Notes: generated by a model not told the origin, from the letters alone. Counted from the stretch's first letter, positions 20,098-29,978 are shown. The stretch is DNA of 64,000 nucleotides from an uncultured Tenacibaculum sp. (GCF_947498805.1 NZ_CANMLT010000005.1:62001-126000), one strand, 5' to 3'. Numbers and translations: made by a program.

Positions 20098-20997
20098 TTA
20101 GTCCAACTTTTCTTTAAATCTTTGTAAATCTTCTTTAAATGTTTTTGGATGTAAATCCAACACCTCGTTTGTTTTGGTTAGATCAAACCCCGTTTTTGCT
20201 GGTCTTTTAGCTCTTTGACTTAATATCTTAGAAGAAATTGGTTTTAGCAAACTTTTGTCTAAACCAAAGGTTTCTGCTATCTGTTCTGCAATCTCAAATA
20301 CACTTAATAGCTGGTTTGACGAGACATTAAAAATACCTGTTGTCTTTTTATCTAAAACTAATTTACACGCCAATGCTAAATCCTCTACATAGGTTGGCAT
20401 TCGATATTGATCATCAACTATAGTAAGTTCTTTTCCTTCTTCCAAGGAACTTTTAACCCATAATACAATATTACTTCGAGACATATCATATACCTTTCCG
20501 TAGACTAAAATGGTTCTGAGAATTGTATAATCTATACTTGAAACTGTTAAAACTTCTTCAGATTTCAATTTAGAAACTCCATAATGACTTAGCGGATTGG
20601 TTACATCTGTTTCTTTATAGGGACCATTTTCTCCATCAAAAATAAAATCGGTAGATAAATGAATTAAGTGTGTACTATATTTTTTAGAGTGTTCTTTTAA
20701 GTATTTAACAACTTCAATATTCAGTTTATCACAGGCTTCTTTGTTATCCTCGCAAAAATCAACGTTCGTCATTGCTGCCGTATTTACAATCACATCAGGT
20801 TTAAATCTGTGTAACTCTGACAACAACTTTTCTTTTTCAGTAATATCTATAGAAATGTATTCAAAATCATCTCTTCCACTTCGGTTTTCGCCTCTTGAGA
20901 CTCCTATTACCTCATACTTACCTTTCTCTTGCAATAGTAGATTCACCAAGGTTTGTCCCAACAAACCATTGCTTCCTGTAATAAGTACTTTTTTCAT
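20098..20997 (-). CDS. SDR family reductase, dTDP-4-dehydrorhamnose reductase-like (RmlD)
   Basis: NAD(P)-dependent extended SDR of 299 residues. The Rossmann motif is GSNGLLGQTL, then NTAAMTNVDFCE. The active site STDFIFDGENGPYKE ... YGVSK supplies Tyr and Lys. The family reduces dTDP-4-dehydro-sugars. No other rhamnose genes adjoin, so a different sugar nucleotide or another carbonyl substrate is possible. Its start overlaps the end of the channel gene by one base, so the two are coupled. Confidence 0.85.
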   Translation of the reverse strand: MKKVLITGSNGLLGQTLVNLLLQEKGKYEVIGVSRGENRSGRDDFEYISIDITEKEKLLSELHRFKPDVIVNTAAMTNVDFCEDNKEACDKLNIEVVKYLKEHSKKYSTHLIHLSTDFIFDGENGPYKETDVTNPLSHYGVSKLKSEEVLTVSSIDYTILRTILVYGKVYDMSRSNIVLWVKSSLEEGKELTIVDDQYRMPTYVEDLALACKLVLDKKTTGIFNVSSNQLLSVFEIAEQIAETFGLDKSLLKPISSKILSQRAKRPAKTGFDLTKTNEVLDLHPKTFKEDLQRFKEKLD

Positions 20998-21998
20998 TAA
21001 AATAACTCTCTTAATTTCATGATTTGCTCAGGACGGCCAAGCACAATTAAATTTGATCCTGCTTCTAGCTTCAATGATGCTTCAGGATTTATGATATATT
21101 CTTTTTCTGGTGTTCTATATCCAATAACTGTACATCCAGTCTTTTTTCGCAGGTCTAAATCTAAAATAGTCCTATCTACATATTTAGAAGGTAAATCATC
21201 AATAGCCACTTCTTCTAAATTTGCGGTAGTATCTCCTTCAATAGTTAATCTATCTACAAACTCAATTACATCTGGAGTTATTACTAAAGTAGCCATATGT
21301 GCTCCACCTAATTTATCAGGCATAATTACATTATCTGCTCCAGCGATTTTCAATTTACTATAAGAAGTTTCTTTAGATGCTCTACTTATTATTTTACACT
21401 TTTTATTTAATTGGTTTGCTGTTAATACTACAAATAAGTTATCAGCATCTGATGGCAATGCTGTAATTAAATAATTTGCATTTAATATACCTGCTTTTAT
21501 TAAAGTTTCGTCTGTAGTAGCATCACCTTCAATATTTAATATCCCTTCAGCATCTAGCCTTTTTATAAGCTCTTTATCCTTTTCAACTACTACAAAATCT
21601 TTCTTATAGCTTTTCAATTTTGCAATTGCCTGTCTACCATTTCTACCATAACCACAAACAATGGTATGTCCGTTTAACTTGTCTATCATCCTTTGCACTT
21701 TTTTTATTTTTAATTGCTGAAAAAACTGACCACTTATTAAGTATTCTGAAAATGACGATACCGCATATCCGAAGATAAATAGACTAGATAATATTAAGCC
21801 TATTGTAAAAACCTTTTCTCCTGTTCCGAACGGATGTACTTCACCAAAACCAATTGTTGTAATAGTGATAACCGTCATATAAAGTGCATCAATAAATGAA
21901 TAATCAAATAATAATGCATATCCAGAAACCCCAATTAGTAAAACTAATGAAGAAAAGAAAATAGCTTTATATAATCTTGATTGAAAAACTTTATTCAT
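20997..21998 (-). CDS. potassium channel with RCK (TrkA-N/TrkA-C) domains
   Basis: Two-helix K+ channel of 333 residues. TM1 is near 12-32, the pore loop is TVITITTIGFGEVHP with the TIGFG selectivity filter, and TM2 is near 66-87. A cytoplasmic RCK domain follows, with Rossmann motif TIVCGYGRNGRQAI and EGDATTDETL, then a TrkA-C-like region (DLPSKYVDRTILDLDLR) near residues 245-330. The domain order matches the Kch/MthK type. It overlaps the SDR gene downstream and the PspC gene upstream by one base each. Confidence 0.93.
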   Translation of the reverse strand: MNKVFQSRLYKAIFFSSLVLLIGVSGYALLFDYSFIDALYMTVITITTIGFGEVHPFGTGEKVFTIGLILSSLFIFGYAVSSFSEYLISGQFFQQLKIKKVQRMIDKLNGHTIVCGYGRNGRQAIAKLKSYKKDFVVVEKDKELIKRLDAEGILNIEGDATTDETLIKAGILNANYLITALPSDADNLFVVLTANQLNKKCKIISRASKETSYSKLKIAGADNVIMPDKLGGAHMATLVITPDVIEFVDRLTIEGDTTANLEEVAIDDLPSKYVDRTILDLDLRKKTGCTVIGYRTPEKEYIINPEASLKLEAGSNLIVLGRPEQIMKLRELF

Positions 21999-22225
21999 TA
22001 TAAATCAAAAACAGAAGTTCTTTTGGTATAAATCATATCTTTTAATCGTAACAAAAAGGCCAATGTTAAATACAACCCAAAAGATAAGCCTACAGTTACA
22101 AACGATATATAAATAAAAAACAAACGCACATTGGTAGCTCTCATCCCTAATCGATCTGCAAATCGTGATGACACATTGAATCCATTGCGTTCAAAAAAAT
22201 GACGAACTGATTGAATAAAATTCAT
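21998..22225 (-). CDS. PspC-like small membrane protein
   Basis: Short protein of 75 residues, MNFIQSVRHFFERNGFNV..., with one main membrane helix (FFIYISFVTVGLSFGLYLTLAFLL) after a soluble segment FADRLGMRATNVR. This is the PspC domain pattern. The start at 22225 is chosen because AAAGGAGG lies just upstream. A longer frame to 22381 would run into the promoter region of divergent uvrA. It is cotranscribed with the K+ channel. An envelope-stress role is inferred from the family. Confidence 0.82.
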   Translation of the reverse strand: MNFIQSVRHFFERNGFNVSSRFADRLGMRATNVRLFFIYISFVTVGLSFGLYLTLAFLLRLKDMIYTKRTSVFDL

Positions 22226-22305
22226 AAATAATCCTCCTTTTAAATGCAAGATACTATTTTTGATTGAGTTCTTTATATCTTCTATAAAAATACATTTGGT
22301 TTTGG

Positions 22306-22313
22306 TAACTTTG
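22306..22313 (+). promoter_or_regulatory. uvrA promoter (-7 box)
   Basis: TAACTTTG matches TAnnTTTG. It is 24 bp before the TTG start of uvrA, giving a very short leader (about 17 nt). Confidence 0.65.
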
Positions 22314-22336
22314 CATCTTTCTGTAAAATACTGGCC

Positions 22337-25162
22337 TTGAAAGAACAAGAATATATTGAAGTTTACGGAGCACGCGCTCATAACTTAAAAAACATAGATA
22401 TTAAGATTCCTCGTGAGAAACTGGTTGTAATTACTGGTTTAAGCGGAAGCGGAAAATCTTCTTTGGCATTTGACACCATTTATGCCGAAGGACAACGTCG
22501 TTATATTGAAACTTTTTCTGCATATGCACGTCAATTTTTAGGTGGATTAGAACGTCCAGATGTCGATAAAATTGATGGACTTTCACCTGTAATATCTATT
22601 GAACAAAAGACAACCAACAAGAGTCCTCGTTCAACAGTGGGAACCATTACCGAAATATATGACTTCTTACGTCTTTTATATTCTCGAGCTTCAGACGCCT
22701 ACTCATATAACACAGGAGAAAAAATGGTGAGTTATTCTGACGAACAAATCAAAGATTTAATTTTAAAAGATTTTGATGGAAAACGTATTGCTGTTTTAGC
22801 TCCATTGATTAAATCGAGAAAAGGGCATTATCGTGAACTTTTCGAACAAATTTCTAAACAAGGTTTTTTACGTGTTCGTGTTGATGGAGAGATTCGAGAG
22901 ATTGAAAAAGGCATGAAACTAGATCGTTATAAAACCCACGATATCGAAGTAGTTATTGATCGACTAGTTGTAAATGATTCCGCAGAAAAAAGATTAGAAG
23001 AAACCATTAAAACAGCACTATATACTGGTGATAATATTTTAATGGTAATTGATGTTGATGATGAAAAACCACGTTATTTCAGTAGAGAGTTGATGTGCCC
23101 AACTACTGGAATCGCCTATCCAAATCCAGAACCTAATACTTTTTCATTCAACTCTCCAAAAGGAGCTTGTAGCACTTGCAATGGATTAGGTATTACCAAT
23201 GAAGTAAACTTTAAAAAGATTATTCCTGACGAAAGTATTTCTATTAAAAAAGGAGGAATCATTCCTTTAGGAGAACAAAAGAATAGTTGGATTTTCAAAC
23301 AACTGCAAACCATTGCAGATAGACATAATTTTAAATTAACAGATCCTATTAGTAAAATTTCTAAAGAAGCCATGGATATTATTTTACATGGTGGTAAGGA
23401 AAAATTTTCTATAGAATCTAAAAATTTAGGGGTTACTCGCAACTATGAAATAGACTTTGAAGGAATTATAGCCTTTATAGAAAGTCAATATAAAAATTCC
23501 GATAGTTCTTCTATTAAAAGATGGGCTAAAGGTTTTATGGATGAAGTTTCTTGTAGTACTTGTGAAGGAAATCGTTTAAAGAAAGAAGCACTACATTTTA
23601 AAATCATTGATAAAAACATCAGTGAATTAGCTAAAATGGATGTTACCGAATTGGCTAGTTGGTTTGAAAATATTGAGCAACACCTTTCTGAAAAGCAATT
23701 AAAAATAGCTTCAGAAATCTTAAAAGAAATCCGAACGCGAATTCAATTTTTATTAGACGTTGGTTTGGATTATTTAACCCTCGATAGAACTTCTAAATCT
23801 TTATCTGGTGGTGAAGCCCAACGTATTCGTTTAGCAACACAAATTGGTTCTCAGCTAGTAGGAGTTTTATATATTTTAGATGAACCTAGTATCGGTTTAC
23901 ACCAAAGAGATAATCAAAAATTAATAGATTCTTTAATCAAACTTCGAGATGTTGGAAATTCTGTTTTAGTAGTAGAACATGATGAAGACATGATTAAACA
24001 TGCCGATTTTGTTTTAGATATTGGTCCGGGTGCAGGTAGACATGGTGGAGAAATTGTAAGTGAAGGTAATTTTGAAGAATTAAAAAATCACGATACACTT
24101 ACAGCTGATTATCTTTCAAAAAGAAAAGAAATCGAAGTTCCTAAGGAACGTAGAGAAGGTAATGGAAATGTGATTAAGCTTTCTGGCGCATCTGGAAATA
24201 ACTTGAAAAATGTTTCTGTTGAATTTCCTTTAGGTAAAATGATTTGTGTAACAGGAGTTTCTGGTAGTGGAAAGTCTACCTTAATTAATGAAACCCTCTA
24301 CCCTATCTTAAATGCGCATATATATAGAGGTGTTAAAAAACCAATGCCTTATAAAAAAATTGAAGGTTTAGAACATATTGATAAAGTCATTGACATAGAT
24401 CAATCTCCTATTGGACGTACGCCTCGATCTAACCCGGCTACCTATACAGGAGTATTTAGTGAAATTAGAAGTTTGTTTGCAAAAACTCCGGAAGCGGCTA
24501 TTCGTGGTTATAAACCAGGAAGGTTTAGTTTTAATGTAAAAGGAGGACGTTGTGAAACTTGTCAAGGAGGTGGAGTTCGTGTGATTGAAATGAACTTTTT
24601 ACCAGATGTACATGTAGAGTGTGAAACTTGTCAAGGGAAACGTTTTAATAGAGAAACTTTAGAAATTCGTTATAAAGGAAAATCTATTTCGGATGTGTTA
24701 AACATGACCATTAATGAAGCTACTGAATTTTTTGAGCATATTCCAAAAATTTACAGAAAACTAAAGACTATTAAAGATGTTGGACTAGGATACATTACTC
24801 TTGGACAACAATCTACGACGCTTTCTGGTGGCGAAGCACAACGTATTAAACTAGCATCTGAACTATCAAAAAAAGATACTGGTAATACTTTCTATATTTT
24901 AGATGAACCTACTACAGGATTACATTTTGAAGATATTAGAGTATTAATGGAGGTATTAAATAAGTTAGCTGATAAAGGAAATACAGTGCTTATTATTGAA
25001 CATAATTTAGATGTAATCAAACTAGCAGACTATATTATTGATGTAGGTATGGAAGGTGGTAAAGGTGGTGGTAAAATTTTAACCAAAGGTACCCCTGAAC
25101 AAGTTGCCAAACATAAAACGAGCTACACTGCCAAGTTTTTAAAAAGAGAACTAGGCAAGTAA
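22337..25162 (+). CDS. uvrA: excinuclease ABC subunit A
   Basis: Damage-recognition ATPase of nucleotide excision repair, 941 residues. It has two ABC modules: Walker A GLSGSGKSS near the N-terminus and GVSGSGKST near residue 640, each with a signature SLSGGEAQRI / TLSGGEAQRI and Walker B. Zinc-binding motifs are CSTCNGLG and CETCQGGG...CETCQGKRF. In the first zinc module the usual first CxxC reads CPTT, so one ligand differs from E. coli. The start is TTG at 22337, supported by the downstream MKEQEYIEVYGARAHNLKN and by the closely placed promoter. Confidence 0.98.
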   Translation: MKEQEYIEVYGARAHNLKNIDIKIPREKLVVITGLSGSGKSSLAFDTIYAEGQRRYIETFSAYARQFLGGLERPDVDKIDGLSPVISIEQKTTNKSPRSTVGTITEIYDFLRLLYSRASDAYSYNTGEKMVSYSDEQIKDLILKDFDGKRIAVLAPLIKSRKGHYRELFEQISKQGFLRVRVDGEIREIEKGMKLDRYKTHDIEVVIDRLVVNDSAEKRLEETIKTALYTGDNILMVIDVDDEKPRYFSRELMCPTTGIAYPNPEPNTFSFNSPKGACSTCNGLGITNEVNFKKIIPDESISIKKGGIIPLGEQKNSWIFKQLQTIADRHNFKLTDPISKISKEAMDIILHGGKEKFSIESKNLGVTRNYEIDFEGIIAFIESQYKNSDSSSIKRWAKGFMDEVSCSTCEGNRLKKEALHFKIIDKNISELAKMDVTELASWFENIEQHLSEKQLKIASEILKEIRTRIQFLLDVGLDYLTLDRTSKSLSGGEAQRIRLATQIGSQLVGVLYILDEPSIGLHQRDNQKLIDSLIKLRDVGNSVLVVEHDEDMIKHADFVLDIGPGAGRHGGEIVSEGNFEELKNHDTLTADYLSKRKEIEVPKERREGNGNVIKLSGASGNNLKNVSVEFPLGKMICVTGVSGSGKSTLINETLYPILNAHIYRGVKKPMPYKKIEGLEHIDKVIDIDQSPIGRTPRSNPATYTGVFSEIRSLFAKTPEAAIRGYKPGRFSFNVKGGRCETCQGGGVRVIEMNFLPDVHVECETCQGKRFNRETLEIRYKGKSISDVLNMTINEATEFFEHIPKIYRKLKTIKDVGLGYITLGQQSTTLSGGEAQRIKLASELSKKDTGNTFYILDEPTTGLHFEDIRVLMEVLNKLADKGNTVLIIEHNLDVIKLADYIIDVGMEGGKGGGKILTKGTPEQVAKHKTSYTAKFLKRELGK

Positions 25163-25175
25163 CCATAAAAAGAAA

Positions 25176-25202
25176 AGAGGTTTTACAAAAAGTAAAACCT
25201 CT
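25176..25202. terminator. bidirectional terminator between uvrA and the TPR protein gene
   Basis: An 11-bp perfect stem AGAGGTTTTAC / GTAAAACCTCT with a 5-nt A loop, followed by T7 on the plus strand and TTTTCTTTTT on the minus strand. It serves both convergent genes. Confidence 0.92.
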
Positions 25203-25228
25203 TTTTTTATCTTAAAACTAGAAATATC

Positions 25229-26023
25229 TTATTCTAACTTTTCTAGTAATTCCTTCGCTTCTTTTTGCTTATAATCTGATTTAGCTATTAATGTATTTAA
25301 CTCTTTCTTTGCTTTTTCTGTTTCTTTAGACTTCACAAATAACAAAGCTTTATACCAATATCCTTTAGGAGCATCTAACAAATCACTATTGATTAAACTA
25401 TTTAATGTTGTTTCAGCTTCTTTATACTTATTCAACTCCATTAAAGCAATGGCTTTATACACATAATAATTTCCATCCTTTAACTCTGGTGATGAAACCT
25501 TATTTAAAACTGACAAAGCTTCTTCGTACTTCTTCTCTTTAAAATAGCTTTCAGCGGCTACTAAATCTTGTTTATCTGTTGTCTCGCTTCTATCTACAAA
25601 CGAAGGCAACTCATTCATCATAATGTAATCAGAATAATAATTTGTAGAATCTGATCCGTTATACAAATTAAGGGTAAGAAGCAATAGTACCGCCGCAGCA
25701 ATTCCAGAAATATAAAATACTCTTCTTTTTTTAACTTTATTTTCCTTCTTATAAATATCATTAACCTCAGAAAATGTTTTCTTCATTCTTACTCCTTCCT
25801 CAGAACGAAATAATTGTGTATACTCTTCTATTTCTTTCGTTTGCAAATTTTCTATAAAACTCCAACTTTCCTCATTTAAAGATTCGAACAGTTGCTTCTC
25901 TATAATAAATTGTTCCTTAAATACTTCATCAATATCTAATCTTTTCAAAAATTGATTTCTTTCTTCATCAGAAAGTTCACTTCTTAAAAAACGTTCTATT
26001 AATATGTCATCTTCTAAGCCCAT
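25229..26023 (-). CDS. membrane TPR protein, probable anti-sigma partner of the adjacent ECF sigma factor
   Basis: Protein of 264 residues with three parts. A cytoplasmic N-terminus (about 1-100) begins LEDDILIERFLRSELSDEERNQFLKRL, a helical segment typical of non-zinc anti-sigma-like proteins of Bacteroidota. One membrane helix spans about 103-121 (VFYISGIAAAVLLLLTLNLY). A periplasmic C-terminus carries TPR-like repeats (AESYFKEKKYEEALSVLNKV, ALMELNKYKEAETTLNSL, ETEKAKKELNTLI). The gene overlaps the sigma gene by 10 bp. The anti-sigma role is inferred from topology and linkage. It could also be a scaffold for the periplasmic TPR-CHAT proteins encoded divergently. Confidence 0.75.
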   Translation of the reverse strand: MGLEDDILIERFLRSELSDEERNQFLKRLDIDEVFKEQFIIEKQLFESLNEESWSFIENLQTKEIEEYTQLFRSEEGVRMKKTFSEVNDIYKKENKVKKRRVFYISGIAAAVLLLLTLNLYNGSDSTNYYSDYIMMNELPSFVDRSETTDKQDLVAAESYFKEKKYEEALSVLNKVSSPELKDGNYYVYKAIALMELNKYKEAETTLNSLINSDLLDAPKGYWYKALLFVKSKETEKAKKELNTLIAKSDYKQKEAKELLEKLE

Positions 26024-26580
26024 GCCTCTCTTAATGAATTATATCTTTTATCTGCTTTAATAATCTCTGTTAACTTTTTTTTACATTTAAATACTCGTTG
26101 CCTTACTACAGTTTCAGAATTATACTCTGTAGCAGCGACAATTTCTGCATAAGAGGTTTTAGCAAAAAACATAAACAAAATTTGTCTACAGTTTTCAGAA
26201 ATTTCTTTCATTTTTTCTATAAACAACTCTTGTCTTTTTTGTTCTACCAATGCCAGTGAATTTTCTCTATCTTCATTAGCTAGTTCAACAATTTCGCTAT
26301 TTGTTACCCTATTTTTATGCTTATTTAATTCTCTCCTCCATAAATTTTTACATACCGTAAACAAATATCCATCAAAACTTGTTGTAATTGTAAACTTTTC
26401 TTTTTTATAACGCATACTGATTTGCAATAAGGCCTTTTGAAAAATATCCTCAGCATCTTCCATATTCCCATTATTTTTTAACACAAAGCTTTTCACCTTT
26501 GGAAGGTTGTTTTTGTAAATAGTAAGCAATACCCTTTTATCTTCTTCTACCAGCGCTTTTAAAAAAAAAATATCTTTCAT
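26014..26580 (-). CDS. ECF-type RNA polymerase sigma factor
   Basis: Sigma-70 family protein of 188 residues with region 2 (about 20-95, MEDAEDIFQKALLQISMRY ... FDGYLFTVCKNLWRREL) and region 4 (about 130-180, SENCRQILFMFFAKTSYAEIVAATEYNSETVVRQRVFKCKKKL). Regions 1.1 and 3 are absent, as in ECF factors. It is transcribed divergently from the CHAT genes and overlaps its TPR partner gene. A TATTTTTG box upstream suggests expression from the housekeeping sigma. Confidence 0.9.
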   Translation of the reverse strand: MKDIFFLKALVEEDKRVLLTIYKNNLPKVKSFVLKNNGNMEDAEDIFQKALLQISMRYKKEKFTITTSFDGYLFTVCKNLWRRELNKHKNRVTNSEIVELANEDRENSLALVEQKRQELFIEKMKEISENCRQILFMFFAKTSYAEIVAATEYNSETVVRQRVFKCKKKLTEIIKADKRYNSLREAWA

Positions 26581-26597
26581 TATTCTTAGTTAACACA

Positions 26598-26605
26598 CAA
26601 AAATA
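26598..26605 (-). promoter_or_regulatory. promoter -7 box of the sigma/TPR operon
   Basis: The minus strand reads TATTTTTG, a match to TAnnTTTG, 17 bp before the sigma factor start. The divergent CHAT promoter box at 26615-26622 is only 9 bp away, so the two promoters nearly touch back to back. Confidence 0.55.
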
Positions 26606-26614
26606 AAGTTTTTA

Positions 26615-26664
26615 TATTTTTGCGCGGGTAACATTTAAAAAAATGTTGAATAAAGAAGAAGAAG
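26615..26664 (+). promoter_or_regulatory. promoter/leader element of the first CHAT pair (copy 1)
   Basis: TATTTTTG (-7 box, 26615-26622), four bases, then GGTAAC (26627). The perfect dyad AACATTT-AAAA-AAATGTT lies at 26630-26647, followed by GAATAAAGAAGAAGAAG. The same block with identical spacing lies at 30039-30086 before the second pair. A short reading frame, MLNKEEEENKMKTK, starts at 26643 inside the element and its stop overlaps the start codon of the next gene (ATGA). Confidence 0.75.
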
Positions 26665-26683
26665 AAAACAAAATGAAAACAAA

Positions 26684-27235
26684 ATGAAAAAATTATTTTT
26701 ATTAGGCTTGTTAGCCTTAGCTTTTATTGTAAGCTGTCAAACAAACGAAGAAGTAGTTCCTAATCAGAAAACAGAAACAACTTCAACATCTAATGTAAAA
26801 CAAAGTACAATTTCGGGAGTTAGTGATTCTGACCTTGATCCAACTACTCATGATGATGTTGGATTAGAAAATAACGGGTCAAACAACCAAAGTGTTGTAT
26901 GGAAATACACCTTAATTAAAATATCATTTCCATCATATACAACAGAACAACAAAAAGCGGAAATTCGATCGCATTTCTCGATATACCCTCGAATTTTAAA
27001 AGGTTGGGAGCTGTTTTACTCTGAAAAATGTACTACAAGACCTAATTTAGAGTTTTGGACTTTAAGAATTGAACAGGCAAACTATGTTGATGCAACTACT
27101 AACGATCCTGTTCAAGCCATGGAAGACTTCATTAAGATAAGGATTGGTCCTGCTGGAGGTGGAAATGGTACAGATCCAGATGAGGTAGAGTGTACCGAAG
27201 TGGATTCTAAAACCAAACAAATAGAATGTATATAA
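26684..27235 (+). CDS. small lipoprotein paired with TPR-CHAT protein 1
   Basis: Unrecognised protein of 183 residues. The SpII signal MKKLFLLGLLALAFIVSCQ gives a Cys at residue 19. A low-complexity Thr/Ser/Asn/Asp stretch follows to about 65. A compact domain comes next with KYTLIKISFPSYTTEQQKAEIRSHF, then a Gly/Asp-rich and Cys-containing tail. The segment (V/I)xISF...T..E...IR.xF resembles the 160-residue protein encoded before the second CHAT gene. It is 13 bp upstream of the CHAT gene. A substrate, sensor or partner of the CHAT protein is inferred from pairing only. Confidence 0.75.
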   Translation: MKKLFLLGLLALAFIVSCQTNEEVVPNQKTETTSTSNVKQSTISGVSDSDLDPTTHDDVGLENNGSNNQSVVWKYTLIKISFPSYTTEQQKAEIRSHFSIYPRILKGWELFYSEKCTTRPNLEFWTLRIEQANYVDATTNDPVQAMEDFIKIRIGPAGGGNGTDPDEVECTEVDSKTKQIECI

Positions 27236-27248
27236 CATTGGTAATTGA

Positions 27249-29978
27249 ATGATTCGACTTATTTCTATTATTCTTTTTTTATTTATCGGAGTAAATACTT
27301 CTGTAAATAGCCAAGAGTGTCTTAATACTTTTTTAAAAAAGTATCAAGACACTCCTGTTATAGCTTCTTCTAAAGTAGATTCCTTACTTACCGCTTGTAA
27401 TGATAGTATAAAAACACAAATTAGAATTGCCGATTATTTTTCTATTTACTATAGAAAAAAGAGAAAAAATGATTTGGCTATTAAATATGCCCAAACCGAA
27501 GTTAATTTTTATAAGAAGCTAGGTCTTAAAAACTATGGATATGAAAATGTAGTTTATAACTTGGGTAAATTTTATTATTACAACAAAGAGTATGACAAAG
27601 CGATCGCACTCTTTGACGAGGTAATTCAATTAGACATTTCTCCATTAAAATCTAAGGTCTCTTTAATACAAATTGGAAGGTGTTATCGAGATAAAGGAGA
27701 TTATTTTATAGCAAAAAGTTATTTTACCAAAGCCTTAAACACCCTTTCTTTAACCAACTCTACAATATACATATACAACTCTTTTATTTATTTAGTTAAC
27801 ATTAACAATCAGATAGACACAGAAGAATCTACGTTATCCAATATACTTCTACTAAATAAACTTGAACATTTACTTGAGGAAAACAAGAGCATTCAAACTT
27901 CAAAAAGATATTATAGATTAAACTTTAACAGAGGAAATGTATTTTCCAATTTATTAAGATTAAATTATAAATCTGACTCTTTAAAAACAACCTATTTTAA
28001 TAAAAGTAAGTTATTCTTTGAAAAAGCTCTGGAATACGCAAAAAAAACTAATGATTCAAGTAATATATCCTTGATAAACATCAATTTGGGAGAAATTTAT
28101 AGCAATTATGAAAAAGACAGTGCTTTGTACTATCATAAACAAAGTCTTAAGTTCAATAATGGTAGTAGCTATAATAAAGCATTAAGCTATAACAACATTG
28201 CTTTTTATTATTTAAAAAGTAATCCTAATCTGGCTTTAGAATATATTGAAAAGGCTATTAATGTCAATTTTTCAGTAAATGAGGATAAAAAAAACTTTAT
28301 TCCTTCTGACAAGCAATTGTTCTTAACAAAGTATAAAAGTCAAACGATTTTACAATTGACAACCAAAGCTGAAGTTTTAATTTCTCTATTTCAAAAAACG
28401 CAAAACAAGGACTATCTAAAAAATGCCATCGAGACCATAAAAATCATTGATCGACTTATTGACATATCCATTCAAAGTAACTATGATTTAAACACTAAGT
28501 TTTTATGGCGGAATGAAGCTTCGAAAGCCTATATACATGGTGCTAAAGCTGCTCACCTCTTAGGTGACCTAAACAATATGTTTTATTTTACCGAAAAAAA
28601 CAGAGCTGTTTTATTAACTGAAAGTCTTCAACAAAACACCAATCAAACTAGTCTTCCAAAAAGAACCTCTAAAAAATTAGAAATTTTTTATAAAAATATT
28701 TTCGAACTAGAAGACTCGATTAAACAAAATACAGCTCAATATTCTAAATTAAACGATTCATTATTCAAGATAAAAAAGGAATATCAAACTTTTACTGATT
28801 CCATAAAAGAACATCATCCTGCAGTTTTTAATAACAAAGCTAAAATTGTATCATTAGACCAGCTTAAACCAAAACTAAACAATCAATCTGTAATTGTTTC
28901 TTACATTTTAAATAAAGAAAATCTCAAAGATGATACTTTGTTCGGTTTGATTATCTCTAAAAATAAGAATATCAGTTTTGAAATAAAGAATATAGATACT
29001 TTTAAAAGTACACTTAATAAGTATAAAAAACTTATAACCGTTCCTTTAAAAACGAAAAATGAATTTGATACTTTTAAAAGAGTATCTTATAACTTGTATA
29101 ATCAACTTTTTCCTACAAATGAGATAAAGAAGTTAATTGAAAACAAAGATCTTACCATTATACCTGATATTAGTTTTGAAAACATTCCTTTTGAAGCACT
29201 AAATACAGATACATCTAATCTTAAATTTTTAATTGAACATACTGATATTAGTTATGCGTATTCAATTTCTTTCTTAGAGTTTAATAATACTATTGAACGA
29301 CGTACGAATAACGATCTTACACTTTTTGCTCCTATCAATTTTAATTCTTCAAAAGTATCTTCGTTAGCATATACTAAAGATGAAATCAAAAATATCGGTA
29401 ACATTGTTAGCGGAAACTCTTTTGAATATGACGAAGCTTCTAAGTATAATTTTTTAAACAAAAGTTCTGATTCTAAAATTATCCATCTTGCTACACATGC
29501 CGATGCAAGTAGTAATCCAGTTATTTATTTTTCAGATTCTATTCTTCCACTTAGAAGAATATATACTTATAAAAACAATGCAGATTTAGTTATACTTAGT
29601 GCATGTGAAACCAATCTGGGAGAAATAAAAAAAGGAGAAGGAACATTGAGTTTAGCTAGAGCGTTTTTTAATGCTGGAGCAAATTCAGTTATTTCCACCT
29701 TATGGAAGGTTAATGATGGGAGTACTTCGGAAATAATGAATAACTTCTATGAAAACTTAAGAAATCATCAATCTAAAAACGAAGCTTTAAACAACGCTAA
29801 AAGAAATTATTTAAAAAATCATTCTTTAGCCGAAAAATCTCCTTATTACTGGGCTTCCTTTGTACTAATTGGAGATACCAAACCTGTATTTAATAATTAT
29901 ACCTGGAGGTATATAGGTATAATATTGATAATTCTTCTATTGTTTTTTTCTTTTTATTTAAGAAAAGACAATAAGTAG
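27249..29978 (+). CDS. exported TPR-CHAT domain protein 1 (caspase-like)
   Basis: Protein of 909 residues: signal peptide (1-21, ending VNSQE), TPR array from about 35 to 450 (for example NLGKFYYYNKEYDKAIALFDEVIQL), linker, C-terminal CHAT domain from about 600 to 875, and one membrane helix at about 884-903 followed by a short basic tail. The CHAT cysteine protease dyad is intact: His in IIHLATHAD (about 744) and Cys in LSACETN (about 785). The GEGTLSLARAF and YYWASFVLIGD motifs follow. Topology puts the protease in the periplasm, anchored at its C-terminus. It is paired with a small lipoprotein and lies divergent to an ECF sigma factor. Confidence 0.9.
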   Translation: MIRLISIILFLFIGVNTSVNSQECLNTFLKKYQDTPVIASSKVDSLLTACNDSIKTQIRIADYFSIYYRKKRKNDLAIKYAQTEVNFYKKLGLKNYGYENVVYNLGKFYYYNKEYDKAIALFDEVIQLDISPLKSKVSLIQIGRCYRDKGDYFIAKSYFTKALNTLSLTNSTIYIYNSFIYLVNINNQIDTEESTLSNILLLNKLEHLLEENKSIQTSKRYYRLNFNRGNVFSNLLRLNYKSDSLKTTYFNKSKLFFEKALEYAKKTNDSSNISLININLGEIYSNYEKDSALYYHKQSLKFNNGSSYNKALSYNNIAFYYLKSNPNLALEYIEKAINVNFSVNEDKKNFIPSDKQLFLTKYKSQTILQLTTKAEVLISLFQKTQNKDYLKNAIETIKIIDRLIDISIQSNYDLNTKFLWRNEASKAYIHGAKAAHLLGDLNNMFYFTEKNRAVLLTESLQQNTNQTSLPKRTSKKLEIFYKNIFELEDSIKQNTAQYSKLNDSLFKIKKEYQTFTDSIKEHHPAVFNNKAKIVSLDQLKPKLNNQSVIVSYILNKENLKDDTLFGLIISKNKNISFEIKNIDTFKSTLNKYKKLITVPLKTKNEFDTFKRVSYNLYNQLFPTNEIKKLIENKDLTIIPDISFENIPFEALNTDTSNLKFLIEHTDISYAYSISFLEFNNTIERRTNNDLTLFAPINFNSSKVSSLAYTKDEIKNIGNIVSGNSFEYDEASKYNFLNKSSDSKIIHLATHADASSNPVIYFSDSILPLRRIYTYKNNADLVILSACETNLGEIKKGEGTLSLARAFFNAGANSVISTLWKVNDGSTSEIMNNFYENLRNHQSKNEALNNAKRNYLKNHSLAEKSPYYWASFVLIGDTKPVFNNYTWRYIGIILIILLLFFSFYLRKDNK

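Noticed and set aside
22226..22381. N-terminal extension of the PspC protein (start at 22381)
   Set aside because: The extension overlaps the uvrA promoter and start, and has no RBS, while AAAGGAGG precedes the start at 22225.
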